A stretch of 64,000 bases of DNA from Mycolicibacterium moriokaense (GTDB lineage Bacteria; Actinomycetota; Actinomycetes; Mycobacteriales; Mycobacteriaceae), in NCBI RefSeq assembly GCF_003201655.1, contig NZ_QJJU01000004.1:124001-188000 (forward strand). The letters are read 5' to 3'. Under the pieces are notes generated by a model. That model was not told where the DNA came from. It saw only the letters and a list, made by a program, of their open reading frames with translations, and ran no database searches. This document shows positions 8,432 through 18,106 of this stretch, piece after piece. The first letter of the stretch is position 1; each line of letters begins with the position of its first letter. The position numbers and the translations under genes were made by a program.

Positions 8432-9245
8432 CCGGGTCATCCCCGGCGTCGTCATCTATTCCGGGCTGGCAATCGGGGCGCTAATCACGTTGGCGCCGTT
8501 CACGTTGGGTCTGCTGACATCCTTCACTTCGGCGCGGCAGTTCAACACGGAAGCACCGCTGTCGTTGCCGAGGCCGCCGACACTCGACAACTACACCGGG
8601 CTCGCCGACGCCGGCTTCGGTCGAGCCTTGATCGTGACGGCGTTGATGACAGCGGTCATTCTGCTCGGGCAGATGACGTTCTCGGTGCTGGCCGCCTATG
8701 CGTTTGCACGGCTGCGGTTTCCGGGCCGAGACCTGCTGTTCTGGGTCTACGTCGCCACCCTCATGGTGCCGGCGACGGTAACCGTTGTGCCGCTGTATCT
8801 GATGATGGCCGAGGCCGGACTGCGGAACACGTTCTGGGCCTTGGTTTTGCCATTCATGTTCGGCTCGCCATACGCGATCTTCCTGCTGCGGGAGTACTTT
8901 CGCGCTATCCCTGCCGACCTGATCAACGCCGCCCGCGTCGACGGCGCCAACACGCTGGACGTCATCGTGCACGTGGTGATGCCTGCCAGCCGACCGATAC
9001 TGGTCACTCTGGCGTTGATCACCGTGGTGTCGCAGTGGAACAACTTCATGTGGCCGCTCGTCATCACCAGCGGCAGCAAGTGGCAGGTGTTGACCGTGGC
9101 GACGGCGGGATTGCAGTCACGCTACAACGCGCAGTGGACGCTGGTGACGGCTGCGACGACGGTGGCGATCGTGCCGCTGATCGTGTTGTTCGTGGCGCTG
9201 GGCCGCCACATCGTCCGCTCGATCGTCGTGACGGGGCTGAAATGA
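8418..9245 (+). CDS. uspB: ABC sugar transporter permease UspB (UspE)
   Basis: A 275-residue MalG-type permease, the second membrane subunit beside UspA and the equivalent of Rv2317. It has six hydrophobic segments and the EAA loop LINAARVDGANTLDV near residue 175. The ATG at 8418 lies inside the last codons of uspA, and the stop overlaps the uspC start (ATGA), indicating tight translational coupling of the three genes. Confidence 0.92.
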   Translation: MTSPSRVIPGVVIYSGLAIGALITLAPFTLGLLTSFTSARQFNTEAPLSLPRPPTLDNYTGLADAGFGRALIVTALMTAVILLGQMTFSVLAAYAFARLRFPGRDLLFWVYVATLMVPATVTVVPLYLMMAEAGLRNTFWALVLPFMFGSPYAIFLLREYFRAIPADLINAARVDGANTLDVIVHVVMPASRPILVTLALITVVSQWNNFMWPLVITSGSKWQVLTVATAGLQSRYNAQWTLVTAATTVAIVPLIVLFVALGRHIVRSIVVTGLK

Positions 9246-10579
9246 GCCTTCGGCCCCGCGTTTCCACAATCGTCGCCGTGGGTGTAGCCGCGTCGATGGC
9301 GGTCCTGCTCGTCGCCGCGATACTGCTGGGCCGTTCCGGTGAACCCGCAGGCCGGACTTTGGTGACGGTGCGGTTGTGGGACGAGCAGGTCGCGGAGGCG
9401 TATCGAGAGTCGTTCGCGGAGTTCACCCGTGAACACCCCGACATCGAGGTGCGGGTCAACGTTGTCGCATACTCGAGCTACTTCGACAGCCTGCGCACCG
9501 ATGTGGCAGGCGGTAGCGCCGACGACATCTTCTGGCTGTCGAACGCCTACTTCGCCGGCTACGCCGACAGCGGCAGGCTGATGAATATCGCCGAGATGCT
9601 GGGCGCCAACGCCTCTCAAGCGTGGGAACGTTCGGTGGTGAACCAGTTCACCCGTAACGGTGTGTTGTGGGCGGTGCCGCAGCTGACCGATGCGGGGATC
9701 GCGGTGTACTTCAACGCCGACCTCCTCGATGCCGCAGGTGTGGAATTGCGTGAACTGCTTTCACTGCACTGGTCACTCGACGGCGATGACACGCTGCGGC
9801 CATTGCTTGCCCGGCTGACTCGCGACGCCAACGGGCATGCCGCGGGCACACCGGGATTCGACGCGACCCGGATCCGCCAGTGGGGCTACAACGCGGCCAA
9901 CGACCTGCAGGCCATCTACCTCAACTACATCGGCTCCGCGGGCGGCGTCTTCTCCTTCGGCGACCGATTCGCGTTCGACAACCCACAGTCGGCCGCGGCG
10001 TTCGAATACCTGGTGCGGCTCATCAACACCGATCACGTCGCGCCGCCGGCGTCGGATACCAACGACAATGGCGACTTCTCCCGCAACCAATTCCTGCAAG
10101 GCCGGATGGCGATGTTCCAGTCCGGCACCTACAACTTGGCCGCGGTCGCCGACCAGGCGCCGTTCCGGTGGGGCGTGGCGATGCTGCCGTCCGGGCCGAA
10201 GGGCCGGGTCAGCGTGACGAACGGCATTGCCGCCGCTGGCAATTCGGCGACCAAGCACCCGGACGCGGTGCGGCAGGTGCTCGCTTGGATGGCAGGCCGC
10301 CCCGGCAACGAGTATCTCGGCGCCCGCGGTGCCGCCATTCCCGCCGTACTCTCGGCCCAGCCGGTCTACTCCAAGTACTGGGCGGCCCGCGGCGTCGATG
10401 TGAGTCCGTTCTTCAAGGTGCTTCGTGGTCCTCGAATCCCTGCGCCAGGCGGCGCCGGTTTTGCCGCAGGATTCGACGCCCTGAAGCCATACTTCGACGA
10501 GATGTTCTTGGGCCGAACGGATGTGCCGACCATCCTGGCCGACGCGGAGCGCGCGGCGAATTCCGCCGCACAGCGCTAA
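9242..10579 (+). CDS. uspC: Extracellular amino-sugar-binding protein UspC
   Basis: A 445-residue family 1 solute-binding protein, the equivalent of Rv2318, whose M. tuberculosis product binds amino sugars. Residues ~7-30 are a strongly hydrophobic export/anchor segment. The binding-protein fold follows, beginning VTVRLWDEQVAEAYRESF and including the domain with FLQGRMAMFQSGTYNL. No lipobox cysteine is seen in the N-terminal segment, so the protein appears to be anchored by an uncleaved helix or released by a non-lipoprotein signal. Start ATG overlaps the uspB stop. Confidence 0.9.
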   Translation: MSLRPRVSTIVAVGVAASMAVLLVAAILLGRSGEPAGRTLVTVRLWDEQVAEAYRESFAEFTREHPDIEVRVNVVAYSSYFDSLRTDVAGGSADDIFWLSNAYFAGYADSGRLMNIAEMLGANASQAWERSVVNQFTRNGVLWAVPQLTDAGIAVYFNADLLDAAGVELRELLSLHWSLDGDDTLRPLLARLTRDANGHAAGTPGFDATRIRQWGYNAANDLQAIYLNYIGSAGGVFSFGDRFAFDNPQSAAAFEYLVRLINTDHVAPPASDTNDNGDFSRNQFLQGRMAMFQSGTYNLAAVADQAPFRWGVAMLPSGPKGRVSVTNGIAAAGNSATKHPDAVRQVLAWMAGRPGNEYLGARGAAIPAVLSAQPVYSKYWAARGVDVSPFFKVLRGPRIPAPGGAGFAAGFDALKPYFDEMFLGRTDVPTILADAERAANSAAQR

Positions 10580-10590
10580 TTGCTCACCGC

Positions 10591-10640
10591 GAGTAGGGAA
10601 TGTGACAGATTTGAGCCGATTTTCGTCATATTCCCGACTC
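10591..10640. terminator. Long inverted repeat between convergent uspC and ecfT genes
   Basis: A 16-base arm (GAGTAGGGAATGTGAC) pairs with a complementary arm at 10625-10640 with 14 of 16 positions matching, around an 18-base loop. It sits in the 71-bp gap between two convergent genes and has no T-run. A bidirectional terminator or RNA 3'-end-protecting hairpin is the simplest reading. Confidence 0.6.
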
Positions 10641-10650
10641 TCGGCGAACG

Positions 10651-11484
10651 CTAGTGCGTGCCCCCCACCGTCAGTTCCAGGGTTATTGCGACCGCACACA
10701 GCAGGATCGAGATCGCAAGCGCAACCCAGTCGGCCCGTTTCGGCCGCGACGGTGCGGCAGAGATCTGACCCGCGCCTCCGCGGGCGGTGATGGCGTCGCC
10801 CATCTCGTCGGCCCGGCGCAGCGCCACGGTGATCCCCGCGGAAATGATGTCGACGACCTCGATCGCCCACCGCCTCCTGCGCGCCCGTCGAGTGGTGGGT
10901 ACCTCTTTGGGCCGAAGCCTTCGGGCCGCGTAAAGCACGCGGAACTCGTCGATCAGCATCGGGAATGCCCGCAACGCCAGCGCCAGCGTCACCGCCCAAT
11001 CTTCGACCGGTACCCGCAACGGTCGCAGCGGCCGACCCAATGTGGATACGGCGGGCGCGATCTCGGCGACATTGGTGGTCCACGACACCAGCGCACCAAG
11101 TCCGAGCAGAACGATCGACACCGCGGTCATACGCAGGAAGGCGACCAACCCACCAAGGCCGAATTCGACCGAACCCAGATCGATGACCGGGCTGCCGCCA
11201 GCGAACGTCGCAGTAGCACCACCGATGAACAATGCGATCCACAGCCAGCGTGGAATCGACGGCAACGTGGAGCGCGGGATGTGCGCCAGCCACGCGGTCG
11301 TCACTATTAACGCCGCGACCAAGCCGATCGGCACCCAGCCCGGGTAGAACGTCAACATCACCCCGATGCCCGCCACCACGATGAGTTTCGTTCCGGCCCA
11401 CAGACGATGGATGACGCTGTCGCCCGGCACCGGCCGCAACAGCACCACCGGCTTACGCTGCTTGGCAGCGGTCGGGGCCGTCAC
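10651..11484 (-). CDS. ECF transporter transmembrane protein (EcfT/CbiQ-like)
   Basis: This 277-residue membrane protein is the T component of an energy-coupling-factor importer, the equivalent of Rv2325c. It has about five hydrophobic helices. The long cytoplasmic coupling region contains the family motifs around [24 protein letters not shown] and the [16 protein letters not shown] segment, whose Ala-Arg-Gly helix touches the ATPases. GTG at 11484 overlaps the stop of the ATPase gene and gives the orthologue length. The imported micronutrient cannot be told. Confidence 0.88.
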   Translation of the reverse strand: MTAPTAAKQRKPVVLLRPVPGDSVIHRLWAGTKLIVVAGIGVMLTFYPGWVPIGLVAALIVTTAWLAHIPRSTLPSIPRWLWIALFIGGATATFAGGSPVIDLGSVEFGLGGLVAFLRMTAVSIVLLGLGALVSWTTNVAEIAPAVSTLGRPLRPLRVPVEDWAVTLALALRAFPMLIDEFRVLYAARRLRPKEVPTTRRARRRRWAIEVVDIISAGITVALRRADEMGDAITARGGAGQISAAPSRPKRADWVALAISILLCAVAITLELTVGGTH

Positions 11485-13523
11485 GACATTCCTCCCGCCG
11501 CCGTCGGTGCGGTCAACACGCCGTCGTGCAAATGCAACGTGCGCGGGCACAGCTCCTCCAGGCCCGAAAAGTCGTGGGAGATCACGACAACGGTCAGGCC
11601 CGCCTTTCGCCGCAGGTCCTCCAGCAGCCGCAGCAGTCCGCGCTGGCTGGCCGCGTCCAGCCCAGCCAACGGCTCGTCGAGGATCAGCACGCGCGGCGAG
11701 CGAGCCAGCAGCCCAGCGAGCACCACACGGCGCATCTGCCCACCGCTCAGCTGATCGATGCGCCGCTTCGCCAATGCAGAATCCAGTCCTACGGTGGCCA
11801 ACGCCTCAACCACTCGGCCGTGGTCACGTGGCGAAAACCCCGCCGCGGAAGCCACTTCCCGATCGACGCGGCTGCGCATCAGCTGCAGCCTGGCCGCCTG
11901 AAACGAAATCGCCACGCCGCCAACCTGATCGGACACCGGCGCACCGTCGAGCAGACAGCCGCCGAATGTCGGCACGGTCAGCCCGGCCATGATCCAGGCC
12001 AGGGTCGACTTGCCTGACCCGTTCAGGCCGTGGATCAGCACACCGTCGCCTTCGTGGACAGCGAAGTTGACGTCGCGCAAAGCGGTTGTCGCCCAGGGTG
12101 TTCCGCTCGCGTATTCGTGTCCGACGCCTATAAGTTCGAGTACGGGCGCGTCCGAGTGGTGGCCACTCGACACGGTGGCGGCCGGCGCGGCGGCCGTCTC
12201 CACCATCTCGGTGTTGTCCGCGGCGCCACCGTTTCCGGTCAGATTGATCGCGCGGTCCGCGGCGTCGGCTTCGTCGTTGTAGTGCGTGATGTGGACCAAC
12301 GACATGCGGTGGCGCTTGGTCAGCCCCGACAACACCGACATCAACGAGTCGCGCCCGTCCTGGTCGACCATGCTGGTGACCTCGTCTGCGATCAGCAGCG
12401 ACGGCTCATGCGCCAAAGCCGCCGCCACCGCAAGGCGCTGCAGTTCGCCGCCGGACAGGCCGCCGGTGTCGCGCTCGGCGAGTCCGTCGAGACCAACCTC
12501 GGTGAGCAGCTGGTGCACGTCGGTGGTCTTGCCGGGCGGCAGTCCCCACACGACGTCGTCGGCAACCCGGGTGCCCAGCACCTGGCTTTCCGGGTGCTGC
12601 ATGATCACCGCGGTGCCTCCGAGCTTGCCGAGGCCGACGGCGCCGGGACGGTCGATGGTCCCTGACGTGGGTTCGCGGCCCGCGAGCATCAGCATCAGTG
12701 TGGTCTTGCCGGAGCCGTTGGCGCCGGTGACGGCGAGGTGCTCGCCGAGTTCCACGTTCAGCGACACCGGGCCGAGGGCATCGTGGTCGGACTTGGGGTA
12801 GCGGAATCGCACGTCGTTCAGCCGGGCCGGTACCGGTGCGATCGCACCGGTGTCAGTCGACGACTGCAGCTTATGCACATCGGGAACGCCGAGCAGCCTG
12901 CGCATCACCCGCGACAGCGCCCACCAGCCGATGAAGGTGACCATGACGATGGACAGCAGCGCCGAGCCGAAGAACAGGTATGGCCAGTAATCCAGCATGG
13001 TCGCGAAATCACGCTTGAGCTGCTCGGCGAAGGGCTCCATCTTGGGGACGCGGGCGATCATCGCGGCGAGACCGTTGATGTTGGCGGTGACGGACTCGAA
13101 GATGAGATGCCGCAGCCGGACCAGAATGGCCATCGCGGCCACGTACGCGAGGCCGACCAGCGCGCCTGCGACCAGCGCCGCGCCGAACACCGTCGGGAGG
13201 CCGCGGCCCCTGCGCTTGATGATGCCGGTCAGCCCGCCGATATAGGCGCAGTTGACGACGGTCATGAATCCGCCCAAGCCTGCGATCAGAAATGCGATGA
13301 CGGCACCGGCGACGGTCGCGGCGATAAGCACCCGAAGCCGGTACCGGTAAGCGAGCAATCCCATCGGCACCGTGCCGAGCAACGACACCCCCGCAGCGAA
13401 TGGGACGACGACGGCGATGATCGCGGTGGCCGCGCACAGCGCCGCCATCACCGAGGCTTGCGCGAGCTCGACCGGTTGAAGCGAGCCGGCCCGGCGAGGG
13501 GCGGTGGGCTCGGTCGCGGTCAC
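11481..13523 (-). CDS. ECF transporter: membrane domain fused to two ABC ATPase domains
   Basis: This 680-residue protein is the equivalent of Rv2326c. Residues ~1-235 are membrane-spanning (about six helices), in the position of an S component or partner membrane domain. Two ATPase domains follow, each with a Walker A ([10 protein letters not shown] near 270; [10 protein letters not shown] near 505). Each also has a signature ([16 protein letters not shown]) and a Walker B (LLIADE; LILDEP). The first ATPase has ADEVTSMVD in place of the usual DEP. With EcfT it forms an almost complete importer in two genes. The GTG start at 13523 faces the MarR gene across a 108-bp regulatory gap. Confidence 0.88.
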   Translation of the reverse strand: MTATEPTAPRRAGSLQPVELAQASVMAALCAATAIIAVVVPFAAGVSLLGTVPMGLLAYRYRLRVLIAATVAGAVIAFLIAGLGGFMTVVNCAYIGGLTGIIKRRGRGLPTVFGAALVAGALVGLAYVAAMAILVRLRHLIFESVTANINGLAAMIARVPKMEPFAEQLKRDFATMLDYWPYLFFGSALLSIVMVTFIGWWALSRVMRRLLGVPDVHKLQSSTDTGAIAPVPARLNDVRFRYPKSDHDALGPVSLNVELGEHLAVTGANGSGKTTLMLMLAGREPTSGTIDRPGAVGLGKLGGTAVIMQHPESQVLGTRVADDVVWGLPPGKTTDVHQLLTEVGLDGLAERDTGGLSGGELQRLAVAAALAHEPSLLIADEVTSMVDQDGRDSLMSVLSGLTKRHRMSLVHITHYNDEADAADRAINLTGNGGAADNTEMVETAAAPAATVSSGHHSDAPVLELIGVGHEYASGTPWATTALRDVNFAVHEGDGVLIHGLNGSGKSTLAWIMAGLTVPTFGGCLLDGAPVSDQVGGVAISFQAARLQLMRSRVDREVASAAGFSPRDHGRVVEALATVGLDSALAKRRIDQLSGGQMRRVVLAGLLARSPRVLILDEPLAGLDAASQRGLLRLLEDLRRKAGLTVVVISHDFSGLEELCPRTLHLHDGVLTAPTAAGGMS

Positions 13524-13600
13524 TTCTCGATTCTGCCAGCCGCCATCGGGGACCCCCTCCCACCATGCTCTGAGCGGTGACACGCCCGCATGCGTTTGAA

Positions 13601-13619
13601 TGCATAGTAAACCTATGTA
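13601..13619. promoter_or_regulatory. Inverted-repeat operator in the MarR/ECF divergent gap
   Basis: TGCATAG-N5-CTATGTA is a near-perfect dyad (6 of 7 bases complementary) 12 bp before the MarR start codon. MarR proteins usually bind such AT-rich dyads in divergent gaps, so autoregulation and control of the facing ECF gene or the MFS gene is the likely role. Confidence 0.55.
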
Positions 13620-13631
13620 ATCATTGGAGTC

Positions 13632-14069
13632 ATGACCACGACGCTCGGAGCTGACCTGCTTGCCGTGGTGGCCCGGATCAATCGACTGGCCACACAACGG
13701 GTCCGCATGCCGCTGGGTTTCGCCCAAGCGAGGCTGCTGTCCACGATCGAGGACCAAGGCGAAGCCCGGATATCCGACCTGGCCACGCTCGACCACAGCT
13801 CGCAGCCGACCATGACCACCCAGGTCCGTCGGCTCGAGGACGCGGGCCTCGTATCGCGCACCGTCGACCCCGATGATGCGCGGGCCGTGCTGATCCGCAT
13901 CACGCCGAAAGGCGTCGACACCCTGAGGCAAGTCCGCGTCGACCGCGGCGCTGCCGTCGATCCGTATCTGGAGCGCCTTGACGCCGCCGACAGGCAGACG
14001 CTCAGCGACGCCGTGGTTGTGCTGCGCCGACTTCTCGAGGACGCGGCCGCCCCCACCCCCGCCAAGTAA
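13632..14069 (+). CDS. MarR-family transcriptional regulator
   Basis: A 145-residue winged-helix protein, the equivalent of Rv2327. The recognition region ([23 protein letters not shown]) and the wing ([19 protein letters not shown]) are classical for MarR. The MFS gene starts 25 bp downstream with its own ribosome site, so this is a regulator-transporter pair. A ligand-released repressor of the exporter is the usual arrangement. The ATG is chosen directly after the inverted-repeat operator. Confidence 0.92.
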   Translation: MTTTLGADLLAVVARINRLATQRVRMPLGFAQARLLSTIEDQGEARISDLATLDHSSQPTMTTQVRRLEDAGLVSRTVDPDDARAVLIRITPKGVDTLRQVRVDRGAAVDPYLERLDAADRQTLSDAVVVLRRLLEDAAAPTPAK

Positions 14070-14094
14070 CGACAGAACAGGAGTAGCGCACCGT

Positions 14095-15306
14095 ATGTGG
14101 CGCCAACCCAAGGCCGTTTGGGCCGTTGCCTTCGCAAGTGTCGTCGCGTTCATGGGCATCGGGCTCGTCGACCCCATCCTCAAGCCGATCGCCGACAACC
14201 TGAACGCGTCCCCATCACAGGTGTCGCTGTTGTTCACCAGCTATATGGCGGTGATGGGCGTGGCCATGCTGATCACCGGTGTGATGGCCAGCCGGATCGG
14301 CCCCAAACGCACGCTTCTGCTCGGCCTGCTTGTCATCATCGCGGGCGCGGGCCTGGCGGGCATGTCCGACACCGTGGCCGAAATCGTTGGCTGGCGGGCA
14401 CTCTGGGGCCTGGGCAACGCGTTGTTCATCGCCACCGCGCTGGCCACCATCGTCAGCTCGGCACGCGGATCGGTGGCCCAGGCGATCATCCTCTACGAGG
14501 CGGCACTGGGCCTTGGCATCGCCGTCGGCCCGCTCGTCGGTGGCGTCCTCGGATCGATCTCATGGCGCGGACCGTTCTTCGGGGTTTCGGCGCTGATGGC
14601 TTTCGCACTGATCGTCACGACGTTCCTGCTGCCGTCCACGCCGCGCGCCGAGCACGCGACCACACTGGCGGACCCTTTCCGCGCGCTGCGCCATCGCGGT
14701 CTGCTAGGCGTCGCAATCACCGCGCTGCTGTACAACTTTGGCTTCTTCACTCTGTTGGCGTTCACGCCGTTCCCACTCGACATGAGCGCCCACCAGATCG
14801 GGCTCATCTTCTTCGGTTGGGGTTTGGCGCTGGCCTTCACATCGGTGGCGGTCGCGCCGCGGCTGCAGCGCCGCTTCGGCACCGTGCCAACGCTGATCGT
14901 CAATCTCTTGGCGATGACGGCGACGTTGGTGGTGATGGCCGTTGGCACCGACCACAAAGCGGTGCTGGCGACGTGTGTCGTCGTCGCCGGTCTGTTCATC
15001 GGCATCAACAACACGTTGATCACCGAGACCGTGATGAAGGCTGCGCCCGTCGAACGCGGAGTGGCTTCGGCGGCATACAGCTTCGTGCGGTTCTCCGGCG
15101 CAGCGCTGGCCCCGTGGCTCGCCGGCGTACTCGGAGAGGAAGTCAGCGTGCACATGCCGTTCTGGGTCGGCGCCGCCGCGGTGCTTCTTGGCGCGGGTGT
15201 GCTCTTCGCGACACGGTCGCATCTGGTCGGCTTAGACGTTGAGGAGTCCGAGCTCGACGAGATCACCGACCAGGCGACGGCGATCACCGTCGGCAGCGAC
15301 AGCTGA
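14095..15306 (+). CDS. Major facilitator superfamily transporter (drug-efflux type)
   Basis: A 403-residue membrane protein with about twelve hydrophobic segments. The MFS loop 2-3 motif is seen as [14 protein letters not shown] near residue 65. It begins at an ATG with an AGGAG ribosome site about 10 bases upstream. Being linked to the MarR gene suggests inducible efflux of a small molecule that the regulator senses. The gene ends 3 bp from the convergent VIT-family gene. Confidence 0.9.
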   Translation: MWRQPKAVWAVAFASVVAFMGIGLVDPILKPIADNLNASPSQVSLLFTSYMAVMGVAMLITGVMASRIGPKRTLLLGLLVIIAGAGLAGMSDTVAEIVGWRALWGLGNALFIATALATIVSSARGSVAQAIILYEAALGLGIAVGPLVGGVLGSISWRGPFFGVSALMAFALIVTTFLLPSTPRAEHATTLADPFRALRHRGLLGVAITALLYNFGFFTLLAFTPFPLDMSAHQIGLIFFGWGLALAFTSVAVAPRLQRRFGTVPTLIVNLLAMTATLVVMAVGTDHKAVLATCVVVAGLFIGINNTLITETVMKAAPVERGVASAAYSFVRFSGAALAPWLAGVLGEEVSVHMPFWVGAAAVLLGAGVLFATRSHLVGLDVEESELDEITDQATAITVGSDS

Positions 15307-15309
15307 CCG

Positions 15310-16044
15310 TCAGACGACGGTCCCGACGAGGTGACCGACGACATACGTCGCGGCGATCGCGACCGTTCCGAACAGCAGCTGGCGCAAGGATGCAAACCAC
15401 AACGACTTCTTGGTGAACCGCGCCGCCACTCCACCGGCGATCAAAAGGCCGACACCGCCGAACAACATGCCCAGCCACAGCGACTGGAAGCCGAGTAGAT
15501 ACGGGATCAGCGGAACGATGGCGCCTATCGCGAACATGACGAAGCTCGAACCGGCCGCTACGTAGGGCGACGGCTTGTCCTCAGGATCGACGCCCAGTTC
15601 CTGGGTCAGATGAAAGTTCACTGCGCGGTTCTCGTCGCGGTGGATTTCGTCGCTGGCTTTGGTGGCGGTTTCCGGCGTCAGCCCCATGGTGACGAGCATG
15701 TCGACGAGCTCGGCCTTCTCGGCTTGCGGATGCATGCGGAAGGCCCTCTGCTCGACAAGCACCTCGGACTCGAGCTGCTCGTTGGCCGTTGTCACGGACG
15801 TGAACTCGCCCAATGCCATCGAGAACGCGCCTGCCACCAGACCTGCGAAGCCGCTGATCACCACCGTGTGCGCATCGGCCGCGGCGCCGACGCCTGCGAT
15901 CAATGCGGTATTGCTGACAAGCCCGTCCATCGCGCCGAATGTCGCGGCGCGCAACCAGCCGCCACTGACGTCGCCGTGGCTGTGGTCGAACTCATGCGGC
16001 CGCCAGGACTGCGGTGTCGGCGGGCTCGACTGTGACTCGGTCAT
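15310..16044 (-). CDS. VIT1/CCC1-family iron/manganese transporter
   Basis: A 244-residue protein with the VIT/CCC1 signature. The first helix segment is ATFGAMDGLVSNTALIAGV, followed by a second helix with GALSM-like GAFSMALGEFTSV. A cytoplasmic helical segment with many Glu and His residues follows (metal-binding in plant VIT1), then three C-terminal helices. The family moves Fe2+ or Mn2+ out of the cytoplasm. Met at 16044 is preferred over one six codons upstream because it starts the conserved MTESQ-like region closer to the family start. Confidence 0.87.
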   Translation of the reverse strand: MTESQSSPPTPQSWRPHEFDHSHGDVSGGWLRAATFGAMDGLVSNTALIAGVGAAADAHTVVISGFAGLVAGAFSMALGEFTSVTTANEQLESEVLVEQRAFRMHPQAEKAELVDMLVTMGLTPETATKASDEIHRDENRAVNFHLTQELGVDPEDKPSPYVAAGSSFVMFAIGAIVPLIPYLLGFQSLWLGMLFGGVGLLIAGGVAARFTKKSLWFASLRQLLFGTVAIAATYVVGHLVGTVV

Positions 16045-16144
16045 GCCACGATTCAACGTCATGGATTTCTGCTGGTCTAGCTAGGTTTGGCTACGTTTGC
16101 CACATCGCAGTTTCCGCGGGCCCCGAAACGGCTACCGTCTCGGT

Positions 16145-18067
16145 ATGACCACCACTGCGGAGCATCTACGCAACACGCTGGACGGCCGTTGGCGCGATGT
16201 GAAGAACAAGCTGCGTGAGCAACTCACCAGCGAGATCTTCCGCCCGCACTACACCCCGAACACCGTCATCGCGCGAACCAAGGTGGCGGAGCAGCTGAAG
16301 ATCATGGCGGCCCACGGCGCCGCCGAGGACGGGTTCAAGAAGGAACACGGCGGCAACGGCGACGTCGGCGCGGCCATCACCCAGATCGAGATGCTGGCGA
16401 TGTCCGATCTGTCGCTGATGGTCAAGGCAGGCGTGCAGTGGGGCTTGTTCGGCGGGGCCATCGAAAACCTCGGCACCGAGCGGCACCACGAGGCGTACGT
16501 GCCGCGGATTATCAGCCTGGATCTGCTTGGCTGCTTCGCGATGACCGAGACCGGTCACGGCAGCGACGTGCAACAGCTCGAGACCACGGCCACCTACGAC
16601 CCGTCTACCGAAGAGTTCGTCATCGACTCCCCCACCCGCACCGCACGCAAGGACTACATCGGCGGTGCCGCCCAAACGGCCACCGTGGCAGCGGTATTCG
16701 CGCAATTGATCACGCCCGATGGCGAAGGACACGGTGTGCACTGCCTTGTGGTGCCGATCCGCGATGACGAGGGCAACGACCTGCCCGGTGTGACGACGAC
16801 GGATTGCCACTACAAGGGCGGGCTGCCCGGCGTCGACAACGGCCGCATCCAGTTCGACCACGTGCGCGTTCCGCGCGAGAACCTGCTCAACAAGTACGCC
16901 GACGTCGCCGCGGATGGTACGTACAGCTCGCCGATCGAGAACCCGGGCCGCCGGTTCTTCACCATGCTGGGAACACTGATCCGCGGCCGGGTCACGGTCG
17001 CAGGCAGCGCGGGTGCCGCAGCGCGGGTGGCGCTGGACATCGCGACCCGATATGCGTTGCAGCGCAGGCAGTTCCAGGCGCCAGACGACGAGCGCGAAGT
17101 GCTGTTGATGGACTACCTGGTGCATCAGCGCCGCTTGTTCCCGCTCATCGCGCGGGCGTATGCGCTGCAGTTCGCACAGAACGAGCTTGTGGCCAAGACC
17201 CATGACCTGCAGACCGCCGACGACCCCGATCCCGAGGAGCAGCGGGAGCTGGAGTCGCGCGCCGCCGGGCTCAAGGCAGCCAACACCTGGCACGCCACCT
17301 GGGCGATCCAGGAGGCACGCGAAGCATGCGGCGGCGCAGGCTATCTCGCCGAGAACAGGCTGATCGCGCTGAAGGCCGACACCGACGTGTTCACCACCTT
17401 CGAGGGCGACAACCATGTCCTGATGCAACTTGTGGCCAAGGAGCTGCTCACTGCCTACGCCGACGACATCAAGGGGATGAGCCCGGTGGAGTGGGTGCGG
17501 TTCGCCGCGAACTTCGCAGGCGAGCGGGTGCTGAAACGCACTGCGGCCGAGACGATCATGCAGCGAATCCTCGACACCCGCCAGGACAACGAGGAAGAGG
17601 GCAGCCTGTTCAACCGGGGCACCCAGGTCAAGATGTTCGAGGACCGCGAGGAATACATGGTCGCGACGGTCGCCCGCCGGCTACAGGGCAAGTCCAAGGA
17701 GGAGTCGGCCTTCGACGCGTTCAACGCGGTGCAGGACCACGTGCTACACGCCGCCCGTGCCCACATCGAACGCATCATTCTGGAGGCGTTCGTGGCGGGT
17801 ATCGACTCCTGCGAGGACGCAGAGGCTCGCAAGATCCTGGGGTTGGTGTGCGACCTGTACGCGCTGTCGGTGATTGAGCAGGACAGGGCGTGGTTCGTCG
17901 AGCACCGCTTCCTGTCGACCGAACGATCCAAGGCCGTCACCCGCGGCATCAATGAGCGCTGTCGCAACCTGCGCCCCTACGCCGAGCTGCTGGTCGACGG
18001 GTTCGGGATCCCCGAGCAGCTGCGCTACGCCGAGATGCTGCACCCGGAGAACATCCCCGACGAATAG
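16145..18067 (+). CDS. Acyl-CoA dehydrogenase / acyl-CoA oxidase-like flavoprotein
   Basis: A 640-residue protein, longer than ordinary acyl-CoA dehydrogenases and closer to acyl-CoA oxidases. The FAD and substrate region has the motif CFAMTETGHGSDVQQLET. The middle beta domain follows (DYIGGAAQTATVAAVFAQL). The C-terminal helical domain includes RRQFQAPDDE and EACGGAGYLAENR, the latter being the FAD contact and catalytic-base region. Beta-oxidation of fatty or sterol-derived acyl-CoA is the likely role. ATG at 16145 follows a short leader; the SDR gene starts 39 bp after its stop. Confidence 0.88.
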   Translation: MTTTAEHLRNTLDGRWRDVKNKLREQLTSEIFRPHYTPNTVIARTKVAEQLKIMAAHGAAEDGFKKEHGGNGDVGAAITQIEMLAMSDLSLMVKAGVQWGLFGGAIENLGTERHHEAYVPRIISLDLLGCFAMTETGHGSDVQQLETTATYDPSTEEFVIDSPTRTARKDYIGGAAQTATVAAVFAQLITPDGEGHGVHCLVVPIRDDEGNDLPGVTTTDCHYKGGLPGVDNGRIQFDHVRVPRENLLNKYADVAADGTYSSPIENPGRRFFTMLGTLIRGRVTVAGSAGAAARVALDIATRYALQRRQFQAPDDEREVLLMDYLVHQRRLFPLIARAYALQFAQNELVAKTHDLQTADDPDPEEQRELESRAAGLKAANTWHATWAIQEAREACGGAGYLAENRLIALKADTDVFTTFEGDNHVLMQLVAKELLTAYADDIKGMSPVEWVRFAANFAGERVLKRTAAETIMQRILDTRQDNEEEGSLFNRGTQVKMFEDREEYMVATVARRLQGKSKEESAFDAFNAVQDHVLHAARAHIERIILEAFVAGIDSCEDAEARKILGLVCDLYALSVIEQDRAWFVEHRFLSTERSKAVTRGINERCRNLRPYAELLVDGFGIPEQLRYAEMLHPENIPDE

Positions 18068-18106
18068 CAGCCGGTAATTGTCGGTGGGGGGTGCCAGACT
18101 CGCCAC

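Noticed and set aside
7514..8455. Upstream extension of the tldD reading frame to 819 codons
   Set aside because: The extra part is antisense to uspA and its residues are Arg/His/Gln-rich with no TldD resemblance; the family begins at the GTG at 7513.
9773..11401. 542-codon minus-strand frame over uspC and ecfT
   Set aside because: It spans two real genes on both strands in wrong frames, with Gly/Arg-rich composition and no domain pattern.
13524..13600. Riboswitch (thiamine or cobalamin) before the ECF transporter
   Set aside because: The gap is only about 108 bp and shows no conserved riboswitch core on the minus strand; only the MarR-type dyad is visible.
16166..17428. 420-codon minus-strand frame within the acyl-CoA dehydrogenase gene
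   Set aside because: It is antisense shadow coding caused by high GC in third positions; the plus strand has all family motifs.
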